Source: an uncultured Ruminococcus sp. | GTDB taxonomy: Bacteria; Bacillota; Clostridia; Lachnospirales; Lachnospiraceae | DNA length: 64,000 nucleotides | Reading direction: 5' to 3' | NCBI GenBank assembly: GCA_900544395.1 | Contig: UQVC01000010.1 | Coordinates: forward strand, 1-64,000 | Shown here: piece by piece, positions 52,992 to 63,274 of the stretch | Layout: the number at the start of each line of letters is the position of its first letter | Position numbering within the stretch: the first letter of the stretch is position 1 | Made by a program: the position numbers and the translations under genes | Notes under the pieces: model-generated | Seen by the model: the letters and a program-made list of their open reading frames with translations, nothing else | What the model was told of the DNA's origin: nothing | The model's database searches: none

Positions 52992-54223
52992 ATCCTCTCT
53001 TTTACTCCATTCCTTCTTTTTTGTATACGCCTTCTTCCGGTTTCTGCAAAAAGAATCCATAAAAACGGATTATACGATATATCTATCAAATGCTGTTCCA
53101 TAAGACTCTGAAACGCAATCATCGCAAGGATCCATAAAAGGACCCAATCTTTTTCTTTTCTGGCCCGAAATCCGATCATTCCCCATATGATAAGGATCAC
53201 AATAAAAATAATCAGTCCATACTGCAGTAAGATTGAAATGTAAGAACTATCCAAAAAGAAATAATTCGCAGGTGTCTGTGTACTGCCTCCATTTCCCTGC
53301 ATCGGAATATACTGTCCAAATATGGAAATGCCATAAACTTCGATTCCTTTTTTAGAAAACGAAAGTCTTTGACTTAGAATGGAATCCAATTTCATGAACA
53401 GGGCACTTCCTTTTGTATAGAGCACGGATAAGATTAAAATTCCTCCTGCACAGATCGTGCCCGCAGATGCCAACAATGCAGAAAACCACGGAAACATCTG
53501 ATACTCTTTTCCTTTTTTTTCTGCAAATTGCTTTCTTATTTTTGTATATCCAAGCACTGCAGCTGTCAGCCAGATACACAACGCATTGGTCCTTGCTCCG
53601 GAAAAGAGATACACTGCCCCTCCGATACAAACAGCCACTGCCAGTTCCACATACTTTATGTTCTGCCTTCTTAAATAAAAATAGCAAAGCAACAGAAAGA
53701 ATACATGTGCTCCAAAATCTGTCGGATAGCCAATTCCAAATGCCATTCTCGCCATTCTTCCGGGCTGTTCATACGTCAGATTCTCGATCACTCCGGCCAG
53801 AGAGGCTCCCATTGTAACAACCAATGCAGTTCCGATTGTCACCATATAAACCCGGAGCATTTTTGCCGTCTCAATTCCTTTTGCACCTATGATCAAAATC
53901 AACGTGTCCAAAAGAATCTCCTGCCCATTTCTGTTTTTTACTGCCAGAAACACAACAATCAGAAAAAACACACTGAACAAATCCATCCACTCATATTTTT
54001 TTCGTTCCAGACTGAACCGCAACAAGATCAGAGCAATCATCACCGATCTGATATCGCCCACGAAAAATTCCGGCCAGACTATATGAAATGTCGTTGTCCA
54101 CATAAAAAAGTAAAGACAAAACATGGCAAATACTGCCAGATATACATTCTCTAATATTATTTTTTTATCTTCAAGTAATCCTTTTTTCATCCTTTTCCCC
54201 ATTCTATTGATCGTACTGCCCAC
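52988..54223 (-). CDS. Polysaccharide polymerase-like membrane protein (Wzy candidate)
   Basis: A 411-residue integral membrane protein with about ten membrane segments and one larger outside loop (around residues 280-340). It carries no motif that proves its function; size, topology, the FSGARTN segment and the position between the flippase and the other assembly genes suggest the polymerase Wzy. Start is uncertain: GTG at the listed end, or ATG at residue 12 after GGGGAAAAGG. It begins nine bases after the flippase gene. Confidence 0.78.
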   Translation of the reverse strand: MGSTINRMGKRMKKGLLEDKKIILENVYLAVFAMFCLYFFMWTTTFHIVWPEFFVGDIRSVMIALILLRFSLERKKYEWMDLFSVFFLIVVFLAVKNRNGQEILLDTLILIIGAKGIETAKMLRVYMVTIGTALVVTMGASLAGVIENLTYEQPGRMARMAFGIGYPTDFGAHVFFLLLCYFYLRRQNIKYVELAVAVCIGGAVYLFSGARTNALCIWLTAAVLGYTKIRKQFAEKKGKEYQMFPWFSALLASAGTICAGGILILSVLYTKGSALFMKLDSILSQRLSFSKKGIEVYGISIFGQYIPMQGNGGSTQTPANYFFLDSSYISILLQYGLIIFIVILIIWGMIGFRARKEKDWVLLWILAMIAFQSLMEQHLIDISYNPFLWILFAETGRRRIQKRRNGVKERI

Positions 54224-54232
54224 ATTCTTCTC

Positions 54233-55690
54233 TTATCTATTTTTTCCTGTAACGATACGGATTCCAGAATTTATGATCTCAGATACAAACGGTTCTTTTA
54301 GCAGAAACAATACTGCTGTATATACACCGAAAAAGAGAACCGCAGAGACGGCCAACAGGAAAAATATACTTAGATGACACCATATTTTCACCGGGAACAT
54401 CACAAAGGACGCGATCAAAAGTGCGATCAAAATTTTCCAAATCTGTACCTGTCTGATATAATCCCACAGTACCTTTCTCAAAAACCAGCATTGCAGCAAA
54501 AGCACCATTCCTTCTGCCAGCAAAGTGGACACAGCTGCCCCACTTGCAGACAACGCAGGAATCACAATCAGGTTCAAAGCAAAATCTAAAATTGCACCGC
54601 CCCAGATAGAATACATGACTTCTCGTTCTCTTCCATTTGGAGTCAAAATCTGAATTCCCGTCACATTCGAAAGTCCGATCAGCAATACTGTAGGCATTAA
54701 AATCATCATCGGCTCTACCGAGGGAAGAAACGCTTCCCCTGAAAGCAACAGAATCGATTCTCTTGCAAAAATGCTGAAATAAACCGTCACGGCACTTGCT
54801 GCAACAAATACAAAACGAAATGCTTTTCCTACCATGAGTTGAAACGCCTTTTGATCTGCTGTTTCGATATAATAAGAGAGCCTCGGCAGTAGTACCGTTC
54901 CCAGAGAGGTCACACACGTCACCAAAACCGTTTTCACCTTAATTCCTGCATTGTAATACCCAACTGCCGTATTATCCTGCAAAAACCGAAGCATCACAAC
55001 ATCCAGATTTAAATAAATACTTGCACCTGCTGACATTGCAAAAAATACCAGAATATGCTTCAAATGTTTTTTGAACTGATAGGTTCCCGTCTTTCTGAAT
55101 GTAACGAACTTTCTCAGTCGGAAAAAGTTTAATAAGTAGGAACCAAATGATGCAATTACATAGACTCCTCCATAGATCTGATAATCTGAGGAATCCCTGA
55201 CCAGTAAAAACATCAGAACCATTCCCAGCAATTTAAATAAAATGGAACAAACCGTAATATAAGAATATTGTTCCAATGCATTGTAAAGCCATTGAACTCC
55301 AATGGTATTTAAACCAATCCCAAGTCCTACGATCAGAAGCAATGTTCTTTCCTGTGCAAATTCCGGTATTACAAATAATGCGAGCAAAAATACCGCGTAT
55401 GTGATCAATGTTGTGATACCACTGATAATTAACAATTCCTGTACTGTTTTGGAGAGTTTTTCTTTATGATCCCGCACAATGGCACATGCGCGGACTCCAT
55501 AGGTAGGGATCCCCAATGCTGCAAACATCGTAAAATACGTCACTACTGACGTAGCAAATGCGACTTTCCCACTGCCTTCTACCAGAAGTACTCTGGAAAT
55601 ATAAGGAAACGTAATCAATGGGAAAATAATCCCCGCTACTGTCAGAATGGCATTCATAATAAAGTTGTATTTGACAGAATGTATTTTCAT
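54233..55690 (-). CDS. Oligosaccharide flippase (Wzx-like)
   Basis: A 485-residue protein of the MOP superfamily with about 14 membrane segments. It opens NFIMNAILTVAGIIFPLITFPYISRVL, a standard polysaccharide-flippase start, and contains GIPTYGVRACAIVRD and TPNGREREVMYSIWGGAILDFALNL. It moves lipid-linked repeat units to the outer face. It is directly next to the preceding GT2 gene with no gap. Confidence 0.93.
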   Translation of the reverse strand: MKIHSVKYNFIMNAILTVAGIIFPLITFPYISRVLLVEGSGKVAFATSVVTYFTMFAALGIPTYGVRACAIVRDHKEKLSKTVQELLIISGITTLITYAVFLLALFVIPEFAQERTLLLIVGLGIGLNTIGVQWLYNALEQYSYITVCSILFKLLGMVLMFLLVRDSSDYQIYGGVYVIASFGSYLLNFFRLRKFVTFRKTGTYQFKKHLKHILVFFAMSAGASIYLNLDVVMLRFLQDNTAVGYYNAGIKVKTVLVTCVTSLGTVLLPRLSYYIETADQKAFQLMVGKAFRFVFVAASAVTVYFSIFARESILLLSGEAFLPSVEPMMILMPTVLLIGLSNVTGIQILTPNGREREVMYSIWGGAILDFALNLIVIPALSASGAAVSTLLAEGMVLLLQCWFLRKVLWDYIRQVQIWKILIALLIASFVMFPVKIWCHLSIFFLLAVSAVLFFGVYTAVLFLLKEPFVSEIINSGIRIVTGKNR

Positions 55691-56704
55691 TTATTCCTCC
55701 ATATGGTTTCGTCTTTTTCCCAGTTTCATGATCATCCTGTATCCCCGGAATCCTGTTTTTCTCAAAACTCTCAATGTTCCGCTTTCTGCCCCTGAAAGTT
55801 CATAGATTTTTCTGCTTTTTTCTTGAACCTGCTGATCAAACTTCTGAAATATAGAGCGTATTTCTGTATTTTCTACAGGAAAACTCAAAAAAATCGTAAT
55901 CTGATCCCCGATCATCTGTGCGATCCGCTTTGCAATATAGGCACATTTTTTTGTGTCATCACATTTCATCCGATAAGATTCAAAAAATTCAATCAGTCGC
56001 AGGATCACATCCATATGGTCCTGCATATGCTTCTGATATCCCTGAATGCTGACACTTTGAGAAATTCTTGCCAGGCGGTACATATATACACACATCGGAT
56101 AATAGGTCACACGCTCTACATAGGGAACCGGAAACAATACATACTCCACATCCACATAAAATCGATGTTCATCCAGGCGGATTTTGTTCTCTTTTAAAAT
56201 ACTTGTCCGGATAATGAGTGCATGCATTGGAATCTGCACCAGATCTGCAATCTCCTGAAAAGACCACTCTCTATGCTCCATACTATCCAGTTCCGGAAAC
56301 GACTTTCTCACCCGTTCTCCCGTATTGTCATACACTTCACAATAGTCTGTTATTACATAATCTGCCTGACATCGCCTGAGTTTCTCTACCACATTTACGA
56401 ATGCCTCTGTGTCTACCCAGTCATCTCCGTCTACAACTTTAAAAAAAGTGCCTCTGGCCTGTTCAATCCCACAATTTATCGTAGATCCATGTCCTCCGTT
56501 GCTTTTCGAAATAACCCGGTAAGTCCGGGGATATTGTTCTTCATACTCTTTTCCGATTTTTGCAGTATCATCTGAAGATCCATCATCTACCACAAGAACC
56601 TCTATCGCCTCTAAAATCGCTTTGTGATTCAACGATTCTAATGTTTGTCTTATATATTTTTCCACATTGTAGGACGGAACCACCACAGTTAATACTTTCT
56701 CCAT
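55691..56704 (-). CDS. GT2 glycosyltransferase A
   Basis: A 337-residue family 2 enzyme: TVVVPSYNVEKYIRQTLESL, VVDDGSSDDT, and FFKVVDGDDWVDTEAF with the metal-binding DGDDW. Family members with this tail often transfer hexoses in capsule units. The ATG shares its A with the TAA stop of the upstream GT2 gene (TAATG), with AGGAG before it, so translation is coupled. Confidence 0.92.
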   Translation of the reverse strand: MEKVLTVVVPSYNVEKYIRQTLESLNHKAILEAIEVLVVDDGSSDDTAKIGKEYEEQYPRTYRVISKSNGGHGSTINCGIEQARGTFFKVVDGDDWVDTEAFVNVVEKLRRCQADYVITDYCEVYDNTGERVRKSFPELDSMEHREWSFQEIADLVQIPMHALIIRTSILKENKIRLDEHRFYVDVEYVLFPVPYVERVTYYPMCVYMYRLARISQSVSIQGYQKHMQDHMDVILRLIEFFESYRMKCDDTKKCAYIAKRIAQMIGDQITIFLSFPVENTEIRSIFQKFDQQVQEKSRKIYELSGAESGTLRVLRKTGFRGYRMIMKLGKRRNHMEE

Positions 56705-57732
56705 TATTTATCTCCTGTCACTTTGTTTCTCATCTGATCCAGTTTTTTTCGCAGATTGGACAGCACGCACATTCCCACATAGCATCTGTGATTTAACAGA
56801 GCCAGCAGTATTTTATCTTTTCTGCTGAGTTTCATAGAAATATACGGATTCTGCTTCCAGTTTGGAAATTCCTCTTCCAGACAGACTCTCCACGTTTTTA
56901 AACAAGGATTCGCCCTGTCCTTTAGCACAATTTCTTTTGATGGAACAAAATATAAATGTTCAAAATACAAATATTCCAGTTCTTTTTCATATTGCTTTTC
57001 TGCTCCCTGGAGTCTCAAAAAGTCTCTCACATCTTTCAGCGCCGCTTTTCTGTTCTGCCAACTCTTTTCAAATGCGCCGCTGCGCATAATGGAGCCGTCT
57101 CTGAGCACATAAAAATACAGCGGGGTACTTTTCAGATAAACCACACATCCTGCTTGCTGCAGCATTCTGGGAATTACTGATAAATCTTCAAAATTTCTTC
57201 CTGTCGGATATAAAATTCCTGTGTCGTTCCAGAAACTCCGTCTATAAAGTTTATTGCATGCAGACGGTGTGATCAGAAGAAGTTCCGGGTTCTTTCCTGC
57301 AGAAAGTTTCTTTCCCGCCTGCAGGGAACACGACCTGGTGTCTTTACGTCCACTGCACATTTCTATTTCCTGATAATCAAATACAACCATATCTGCATCA
57401 TTTTGTTTTGCACAGAAAACTGTTTTCTCTGCCAGTTCTTTATCTGCATAATCATCTCCGTCTACGAATAAAAGATACTCTCCTCTGGCGATTGCAATTC
57501 CTGCATTTCTTGCATCACTAAGTCCGCCATTTTTCTTATGGAGTACCCGGATTCTTTGATCTGTCTCTGCATACTGATCACAAAGCTGCCCGCTTCGGTC
57601 TGTAGATCCGTCATCTACCAGAATCACTTCGATCGCAGATTCTGTCTGATCCAGTAAACTCTGGATACATCTCTCAATATAGGCTTCCACATTATAGATG
57701 GGAACGATAATACTTACTACAGGCATATCCAT
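56704..57732 (-). CDS. GT2 glycosyltransferase B
   Basis: A 342-residue family 2 enzyme: VSIIVPIYNVEAYIERCIQSLLDQ, VDDGSTDRSGQLCDQYA, GLSDARNAGIAIARGEYLLFVDGDDYAD. Start at MDMPVVS, which lies inside the end of the preceding GT4 gene; an upstream in-frame reading has no family similarity. The C-terminal 120 residues are typical of capsule GT2 enzymes with an extra helical part. Confidence 0.92.
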   Translation of the reverse strand: MDMPVVSIIVPIYNVEAYIERCIQSLLDQTESAIEVILVDDGSTDRSGQLCDQYAETDQRIRVLHKKNGGLSDARNAGIAIARGEYLLFVDGDDYADKELAEKTVFCAKQNDADMVVFDYQEIEMCSGRKDTRSCSLQAGKKLSAGKNPELLLITPSACNKLYRRSFWNDTGILYPTGRNFEDLSVIPRMLQQAGCVVYLKSTPLYFYVLRDGSIMRSGAFEKSWQNRKAALKDVRDFLRLQGAEKQYEKELEYLYFEHLYFVPSKEIVLKDRANPCLKTWRVCLEEEFPNWKQNPYISMKLSRKDKILLALLNHRCYVGMCVLSNLRKKLDQMRNKVTGDK

Positions 57733-58829
57733 GTTTTCATTTGTCTCCTTTGATTTTCCAATGTATAACAGTTCATCTGTTCTGTCATCCTCACACATTC
57801 TCTTTCACACTGTGCAGACTGCAGGATTGTTTCTGCCCATTTTCCGGGAGATTCTTTCAGACTGATAAACGTGCACTGCTCCTGGATCTGAACTTCTTTC
57901 GTGATCGTATCGCTGAAAATACAGGGAAGTTTCATACACTGTGCCTCGACACCTACCAATGGAAGCCCCTCAAATCGAGACGGAAGCACAAACACATCCA
58001 TTCCCTGATAATAATATTCCGGATTTTCTGTTTGTCCCAGAAATCGTATCTGTTCTTCTAATCCCGCTTTTCTTGCAAGATCACGGACTTTTTTCTCTGT
58101 TTTCCCCGTTCCAAGAAACCACATCTGTATATCGGGATACCGTTTCACGATTTCTTCCATGATCTGTATCAAAAACTCCTGGTTCTTTTGGTAACAAAAA
58201 TTTCCTACGTGCCCGATGATCCGTGTATTCTCTTTTGGAACCTGCATTTGCTTTCGCACCTGACAGCGTACCGCTTCTTTATATTGATATTTCTTCATAT
58301 CTACTGCATTATAGATGATCTGAAATGCTTCAGATTCTACAATCTTTTTCGGATACATCCAATATCCCGCTGATTTAGAACAGGCGTAATGCCTGGTTCC
58401 CAACCGAAAGAAAAACGTCTTACAAATATGATGCAGCATATCGTAAATCATCCTTTTTTTTGCATTTTCGCAATCATTTCCCCCGGAATGACTGTGAAGG
58501 ATCACTTCCCTTACCCCACTGTCTTTGGCTGCTTTTGCCCCGATGAAATCAATGGCGGTAGAAATATTCAAATATACAATATCATATCTGTTCTGTTCCA
58601 TGATTTTTCTTGTCTGCTGATATTGTGCCAGAGGATGCCATAAACTTGGCACCGGAAAAACCCGGCTTTTATATTTCTCCAGTTTTTTCTTCAGCTTGTC
58701 CGAATCCCGGTCACTTAAAAAATCAATCTGCATTCCTTCTTCCCAGACCTGTTCCACAAAACGAAGCAGATAGCGGTCTATTCCCCCTTTGCTTCCATCC
58801 ATTATATAGCCGACCAGTATTTTCTTCAT
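57717..58829 (-). CDS. GT4 glycosyltransferase B
   Basis: A 370-residue GT-B enzyme: KKILVGYIMDGSKGGIDRYLLRFV at the start, acceptor region with HSHSGGNDCENAKKR, donor domain with GHVGNFCYQKNQEFLIQIM and LPSRFEGLPLVGVEAQCMKLPC. It is a second member of the EpsF-like group in this operon; the other ends at 50874. Sugar specificity unknown. Confidence 0.92.
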   Translation of the reverse strand: MKKILVGYIMDGSKGGIDRYLLRFVEQVWEEGMQIDFLSDRDSDKLKKKLEKYKSRVFPVPSLWHPLAQYQQTRKIMEQNRYDIVYLNISTAIDFIGAKAAKDSGVREVILHSHSGGNDCENAKKRMIYDMLHHICKTFFFRLGTRHYACSKSAGYWMYPKKIVESEAFQIIYNAVDMKKYQYKEAVRCQVRKQMQVPKENTRIIGHVGNFCYQKNQEFLIQIMEEIVKRYPDIQMWFLGTGKTEKKVRDLARKAGLEEQIRFLGQTENPEYYYQGMDVFVLPSRFEGLPLVGVEAQCMKLPCIFSDTITKEVQIQEQCTFISLKESPGKWAETILQSAQCERECVRMTEQMNCYTLENQRRQMKTWICL

Positions 58830-58844
58830 ATCCTTTCACACCCT

Positions 58845-60236
58845 TTATTCTTCCGTCTTCTTTGTATTCTGGTAAACCTGATGCATCAGATATCCGCTGA
58901 ACGTCCAGAATAAAAATGCGCCTGGAGAATTGGTATAAAACCCTTCCAGCAAAAATATCATGGCGACACAGATCATCCCGATTCCACATAACAAAAGCAA
59001 TTCATAACTTCTGTGTTCTGTCTTCCCAAATCCCTTCCGGAGATATCGCACAAAGTAGCCAAATGTAAGCACAAGAATTACAACTCCGATGGATCCCTGA
59101 TACACCAGAACATTGATCAGCTGATTGTGTAAATTATGGTAATCTCCCTGGGAGTTCTGTATGATATATGTGCCTTTTACCTGTTCTTTTGCATAGTCAA
59201 CCACTGTAGAATAACCCGTTCCGTACACAGGGGATGTCTTCCAGATTTCCAGTCCGCTTTTCCAAAGTGCAAGTCTTCCATTGCTGAGGTCTGACTCTAA
59301 ATTTTGTTCTCTCTCACTTTGTATGGTCTGTTTTGGCTGCACCGTCTCTTCCTTCTGTATCGTCTGTACAGTTTGCATATCTGCCGTTTGCTTCTGGTAA
59401 AATATACTTTGCAGTTGTCTGGTCCCTGCAAAAAATATCAGAACCATAACAAGCGCAATGCCGCCTCCTGCCAAAACAGCTCTCCAATTTCTTTTTGTCT
59501 TTTTTCTGCTCATCTGATCAAGTACCAGAAACATTCCCATTCCTGCACACAGCATGATCTTCCCTGTTCTTGAATCAGAAAAACCAATATACAAAAGAGA
59601 CAGTACAATAGATACCAGATAACTATATCTCCACCATTTTTTTACCTTCCAAAAATAATATCCTGCGATCCATACGCAAACAGCATAAAATACAGCTCCA
59701 TAATTGGGATCCGTATAGATTCCCCATAATCTTCCCCAATGATATCCGGATAACATGACCTCTCCATCTGCTGTCGTCCATTTCAGAGAAATTCCCTGCA
59801 CAAGCTGATACAAAGACAGTACTGCTGCAATCATCCCATATCCCAGTGCGATATGCGACAAAATTCCAAATTCTTTTTCATAGGATGCTTTACTTCTATT
59901 CAAATTACAAGTATATAAACATCCAATCTGGAACGCCAGCCAGACTGCCCACTTAAAATTTTCAGAAATCCCATATTTTCGATTCATAACTGCAGAAAAC
60001 AGAAAACTCAGCACAAACAGTCCCAACCAAAACAATCCCGGCATATGAATGTAACTTTTCCAATCTGCCAGCCTGAAAAAAAGCAGCACAACGCCAACGA
60101 TCAAAACCAGTTTTACAAAAACGGACTGCACAGAAGACGCGTAAATAAACGGACAAAATGAACCTGCCGCAAATAAAAAGTACACAATTTTGAACAGTAA
60201 TTCTATTTTTATTTCATATCGTCGTAAGACTTCCAT
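58845..60236 (-). CDS. O-antigen ligase/polymerase family membrane protein (Wzy_C domain)
   Basis: A 463-residue protein with 11-12 membrane segments. The Wzy_C-type signature is clear: FSDSRTGKIML, then a large outside loop with GRLALWKSGLEIWKTSPVYGTGYS and NLHNQLINVLVYQGSIG. The loop also has a Gln/Thr-rich stretch with QTVQTIQKEETVQ. It either polymerises repeat units or attaches the polymer to a surface acceptor. With the protein ending at 54223 the operon has two such candidates. Confidence 0.9.
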   Translation of the reverse strand: MEVLRRYEIKIELLFKIVYFLFAAGSFCPFIYASSVQSVFVKLVLIVGVVLLFFRLADWKSYIHMPGLFWLGLFVLSFLFSAVMNRKYGISENFKWAVWLAFQIGCLYTCNLNRSKASYEKEFGILSHIALGYGMIAAVLSLYQLVQGISLKWTTADGEVMLSGYHWGRLWGIYTDPNYGAVFYAVCVWIAGYYFWKVKKWWRYSYLVSIVLSLLYIGFSDSRTGKIMLCAGMGMFLVLDQMSRKKTKRNWRAVLAGGGIALVMVLIFFAGTRQLQSIFYQKQTADMQTVQTIQKEETVQPKQTIQSEREQNLESDLSNGRLALWKSGLEIWKTSPVYGTGYSTVVDYAKEQVKGTYIIQNSQGDYHNLHNQLINVLVYQGSIGVVILVLTFGYFVRYLRKGFGKTEHRSYELLLLCGIGMICVAMIFLLEGFYTNSPGAFLFWTFSGYLMHQVYQNTKKTEE

Positions 60237-60242
60237 TGTGCA

Positions 60243-61334
60243 TTACCTCTTTGCTTTGACTTTTGAATATATGACGGGCATTTGTTCTCTCACAAGATAA
60301 ATCCCCCTCCCCATCATCAGACATCCCCAAACACTCTTCCATTGAAGTATCTTTAAAGCAATTTTCAGACTAATACTGTCAAACGCTTTGGCATCTGGGA
60401 TCAGTTCCTGAAATAATGGTCGGAAAAACAACTCTCTGCACCATTGCTTCCGTTCTGACAATGACAAATTTGCCTCTTTACTGCAGTTTCTCACCAGCGC
60501 TGAAAGAATATATCGGCCATACAGCCCGCCAAGTGCCGCCCTCACTTCCTGGTCGTCCATCTGCCACTTTTGATATTGTCTGAAGATCATATCGATCCGC
60601 CACTCATGCAGCTCATAATAATTCTCTACAAATTTGTTGGTCAGATTGGATTCCACTCGCTTTGCATAATGATACGGTGTAATATCCAGCAAATTCATGG
60701 TTTCAATATCCATGCAATACTCTACATTGAATTTAATATCTTCAATCAGTTTTACATCCGTATACTTTAACTTCTGAGATTTCAACCGATCCAAACGATA
60801 AAATTTGTTCCAGGCATATCCATATAATGTCTGCTGCTCCAAATGGATCATCTCCTTTCGGATGTCTTCTGCTCTGGTAAAAATTTTCTTTTGAGGACAA
60901 ATCCGATGCGTATACTGCAGCGTTCCATTTTGATCATAGTATTCTTCCCACAATCCAAACACGACAACCTCAGCAGCGTTGATTTCCAACGATTCTGCCA
61001 CCTTTTGCATCAACTGAGATTCTGCCCAGTCATCCGGATCCATAAACCAGATATATTCCCCGCATGCTTTCTGGATTCCGGTATTCCTTGCCTCACTGAG
61101 TCCTCTGTTTTTCTCGTGATGGATTACTTTGATTCTGGAATCCGTTTCTGCAATCTTTTCTGCAATCACAGCGCTCTTGTCCGGAGTGCAGTCATCTACT
61201 ACGATCAACTCCCATTCTGCAAATGTTTGTTCCTGAATGCTCTGAATTGCATGCTCTATATATTTTTCCACCCCATATGTCGGCATTACGACACTAAATA
61301 CCGGTTTCACTATTTTTCCTGCTTTCTCTGACAT
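60243..61334 (-). CDS. GT2 glycosyltransferase C
   Basis: A 363-residue family 2 enzyme: FSVVMPTYGVEKYIEHAIQSIQEQ, VVDDCTPDKSAVIAEK, GLSEARNTGIQKACGEYIWFMDPDDW. It overlaps the upstream GT4 gene by 25 bases; a GTG eight codons later, formed as TAGTG with that gene's stop, is an alternative start. Soluble with a basic C-terminus. Confidence 0.91.
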   Translation of the reverse strand: MSEKAGKIVKPVFSVVMPTYGVEKYIEHAIQSIQEQTFAEWELIVVDDCTPDKSAVIAEKIAETDSRIKVIHHEKNRGLSEARNTGIQKACGEYIWFMDPDDWAESQLMQKVAESLEINAAEVVVFGLWEEYYDQNGTLQYTHRICPQKKIFTRAEDIRKEMIHLEQQTLYGYAWNKFYRLDRLKSQKLKYTDVKLIEDIKFNVEYCMDIETMNLLDITPYHYAKRVESNLTNKFVENYYELHEWRIDMIFRQYQKWQMDDQEVRAALGGLYGRYILSALVRNCSKEANLSLSERKQWCRELFFRPLFQELIPDAKAFDSISLKIALKILQWKSVWGCLMMGRGIYLVREQMPVIYSKVKAKR

Positions 61335-62557
61335 TTTCCTGCTTCAATCAATTTGCGGATCATTGTTTCAATCTTTTCATAAGATACCGGACGGTCAAAC
61401 TGCTCCTGCGCAACTTTTCTTGCCTGGATCCCCATTCTGATTCTGCCTTCATGATCCTGATATAATTGTTCAACCGCATCTGCCAGTTCTTTTACATTCT
61501 CTGGTTCAATATTGATTCCAAATCCATCCCGCTCTACCTTGCTGCGAAATTCCGCACTCATACAAGTATTGATCATGGGCTTCCCTGCTGCCAGATAATC
61601 TCCAATCTTGGTGACAATACTCTGCGGCGCTTTGCGTACAAAAGAATTTACCAGAAGATCTGACTTCACCAGATATGCTGCCATTTCTCCATAAGGGACA
61701 TAACCGACAAATTCTACATTTGTAATCTGCTTTTCTTTGACCAGATGTTCCAGTTCTTCTTTTTCAGGACCGCCGCCCAAAATCTTAAATACAATTTCTG
61801 CTCTGTTTCTTTTTTGCAGTTTTTCCGCTGCAAGTATCATCGTTTTGATATCATAACTTGTTCCTATCGTTCCTGCATAAGATACCCAGAATTCTCCGGG
61901 ATTTTTTTTGATTTTTGATTCATTTTCACCGGCTTCCCGGTCAAATTGTGCAATGTCATTTCCTACATATACAGTTTCTTTTAAAACTTTCTGCGGCTGA
62001 TTCAAAAAAGGTCTGTCCCTGTATTCATCGGAAGTTCCTATCACTCCCGATACAAGAGCATACACTTTTTCTGCATCTCTCTTGAGTGGATAAAACAAAA
62101 GATTGCTGACGACTGGAAGATCCAAAACCATGCGCATTGCTTCGGGCCAAAGATCATTCACATCTGCCACAAAAGGGATTCCTTTCTCTTTTGCATACTT
62201 TGCCGCAGAAAGAGCCACATCATTTGGTGGGATTTCTGCATAGATCAGATCATAATCCCCTTCCTTTTCCAACAACTTTTTCAGGTTTTTTGCCGCAATC
62301 CTGTGACTTCGCACTCTTCTGAGATCTACATTTTTCCGGTATCCCGGCTCATAAATAAATTTGATTCCAAAGGGATAACACTCTCTTTTGACAGCTTCGA
62401 GATTTCGCTGCTTCTTTTCCCAGTGCTGAAAGGTAGTTGTGATCAGATCTACTTCATATCCTTTTTGTGCAAGAAACTCACAAAGATATCGAAATCTTGT
62501 ATATCCTTTTTCTCCCTCAAGTTTTACTCCCATTGTAATCACTGCTACTTTACTCAT
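61310..62557 (-). CDS. GT4 glycosyltransferase, WbuB-like
   Basis: A 415-residue GT-B enzyme. KVAVITMGVKLEGEKGYTRFRYLCEFLAQKGYEVDLIT begins the fold, DLIYAEIPPNDVALSAAKYAK and VADVNDLWPEAM are typical of the WbuB/FucNAc-transferase group, and GDYLAAGKPMINTCMS lies in the donor site. It lacks the more usual EGLP motif. Because it follows the initiating sugar transferase it is a candidate for the second sugar addition. Confidence 0.9.
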   Translation of the reverse strand: MSKVAVITMGVKLEGEKGYTRFRYLCEFLAQKGYEVDLITTTFQHWEKKQRNLEAVKRECYPFGIKFIYEPGYRKNVDLRRVRSHRIAAKNLKKLLEKEGDYDLIYAEIPPNDVALSAAKYAKEKGIPFVADVNDLWPEAMRMVLDLPVVSNLLFYPLKRDAEKVYALVSGVIGTSDEYRDRPFLNQPQKVLKETVYVGNDIAQFDREAGENESKIKKNPGEFWVSYAGTIGTSYDIKTMILAAEKLQKRNRAEIVFKILGGGPEKEELEHLVKEKQITNVEFVGYVPYGEMAAYLVKSDLLVNSFVRKAPQSIVTKIGDYLAAGKPMINTCMSAEFRSKVERDGFGINIEPENVKELADAVEQLYQDHEGRIRMGIQARKVAQEQFDRPVSYEKIETMIRKLIEAGKCQRKQEK

Positions 62558-62578
62558 TTTTATTCCTCATCTGTACCA

Positions 62579-63274
62579 TTATCTTAAGACCGCTGCCACT
62601 GTCCTTACCATCAGTTTCAAATCTCTCCAGATTCCAAATTCCTGGATATATCTCAGGTTATATTTCATTTTTTGCGGCAAAATATACTCTACATAAATTT
62701 CATCCGCACTTTTTCCCGTCTTGCACTGGTAAGTACTGATCAATTCATCCTCATCCTTAAACAAAATACTTGCACAGGAGGTAATACCCGCTGGAAGCAG
62801 CAAGGTTGCCAGCATTTCTTCTGAATACTGCGCCACATATTTTTCTACCTCCGGCCTCGTTCCCACAAAACTCATTTCCCCGGTCAGAATATTAAATAAC
62901 TGCGGCAGCTCATCCAAACGGCATTTTCTCAAAATCTTCCCCATTCTGGTCACACGTCTGTCTTCACTGACCGTTACCAATGGACCCTCCTGATCTGCTC
63001 CTTTGACCATTGTTCTGAATTTGAAAATACGGTATACTTTTCCATATTGTGTCACCCGGTTCTGTCTGTAAAATACAGGCCCTTTTGTATCTAATTTAAT
63101 CCCCAGTGCGATCAGCAGCATCACAGGGGATAAAAGAACGGTTAAAACAAATGCTCCTGCAAAATCCAAAATCCGTTTCCATAAAATCTGCGCTTTTTTA
63201 TGTTCCAATAATTCATAATATGGATAAATGGCATTATTTTTCATCGAATCCGGCAGTTTTTCCCATGATATCAT
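62579..63274 (-). CDS. Initiating undecaprenyl-phosphate sugar transferase
   Basis: A 231-residue bacterial sugar transferase of the WcaJ/PglC type: one membrane helix (about 35-58), RILDFAGAFVLTVLLSPVM, KFRTM, and the signature LRKCRLDELPQLFNILTGEMSFVGTRPE. It moves a sugar 1-phosphate to undecaprenyl phosphate at the inner membrane face, starting the repeat unit. It overlaps the aminotransferase before it by four bases, and the pairing suggests an amino sugar such as a bacillosamine relative. Confidence 0.94.
   Translation of the reverse strand: MISWEKLPDSMKNNAIYPYYELLEHKKAQILWKRILDFAGAFVLTVLLSPVMLLIALGIKLDTKGPVFYRQNRVTQYGKVYRIFKFRTMVKGADQEGPLVTVSEDRRVTRMGKILRKCRLDELPQLFNILTGEMSFVGTRPEVEKYVAQYSEEMLATLLLPAGITSCASILFKDEDELISTYQCKTGKSADEIYVEYILPQKMKYNLRYIQEFGIWRDLKLMVRTVAAVLR

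Noticed and set aside
59280..59400. Gln/Thr-rich repeat in the ligase gene as a recent DNA repeat
   Set aside because: The protein is repetitive, but the DNA copies are short and diverged; it is best read as a low-complexity outside loop.
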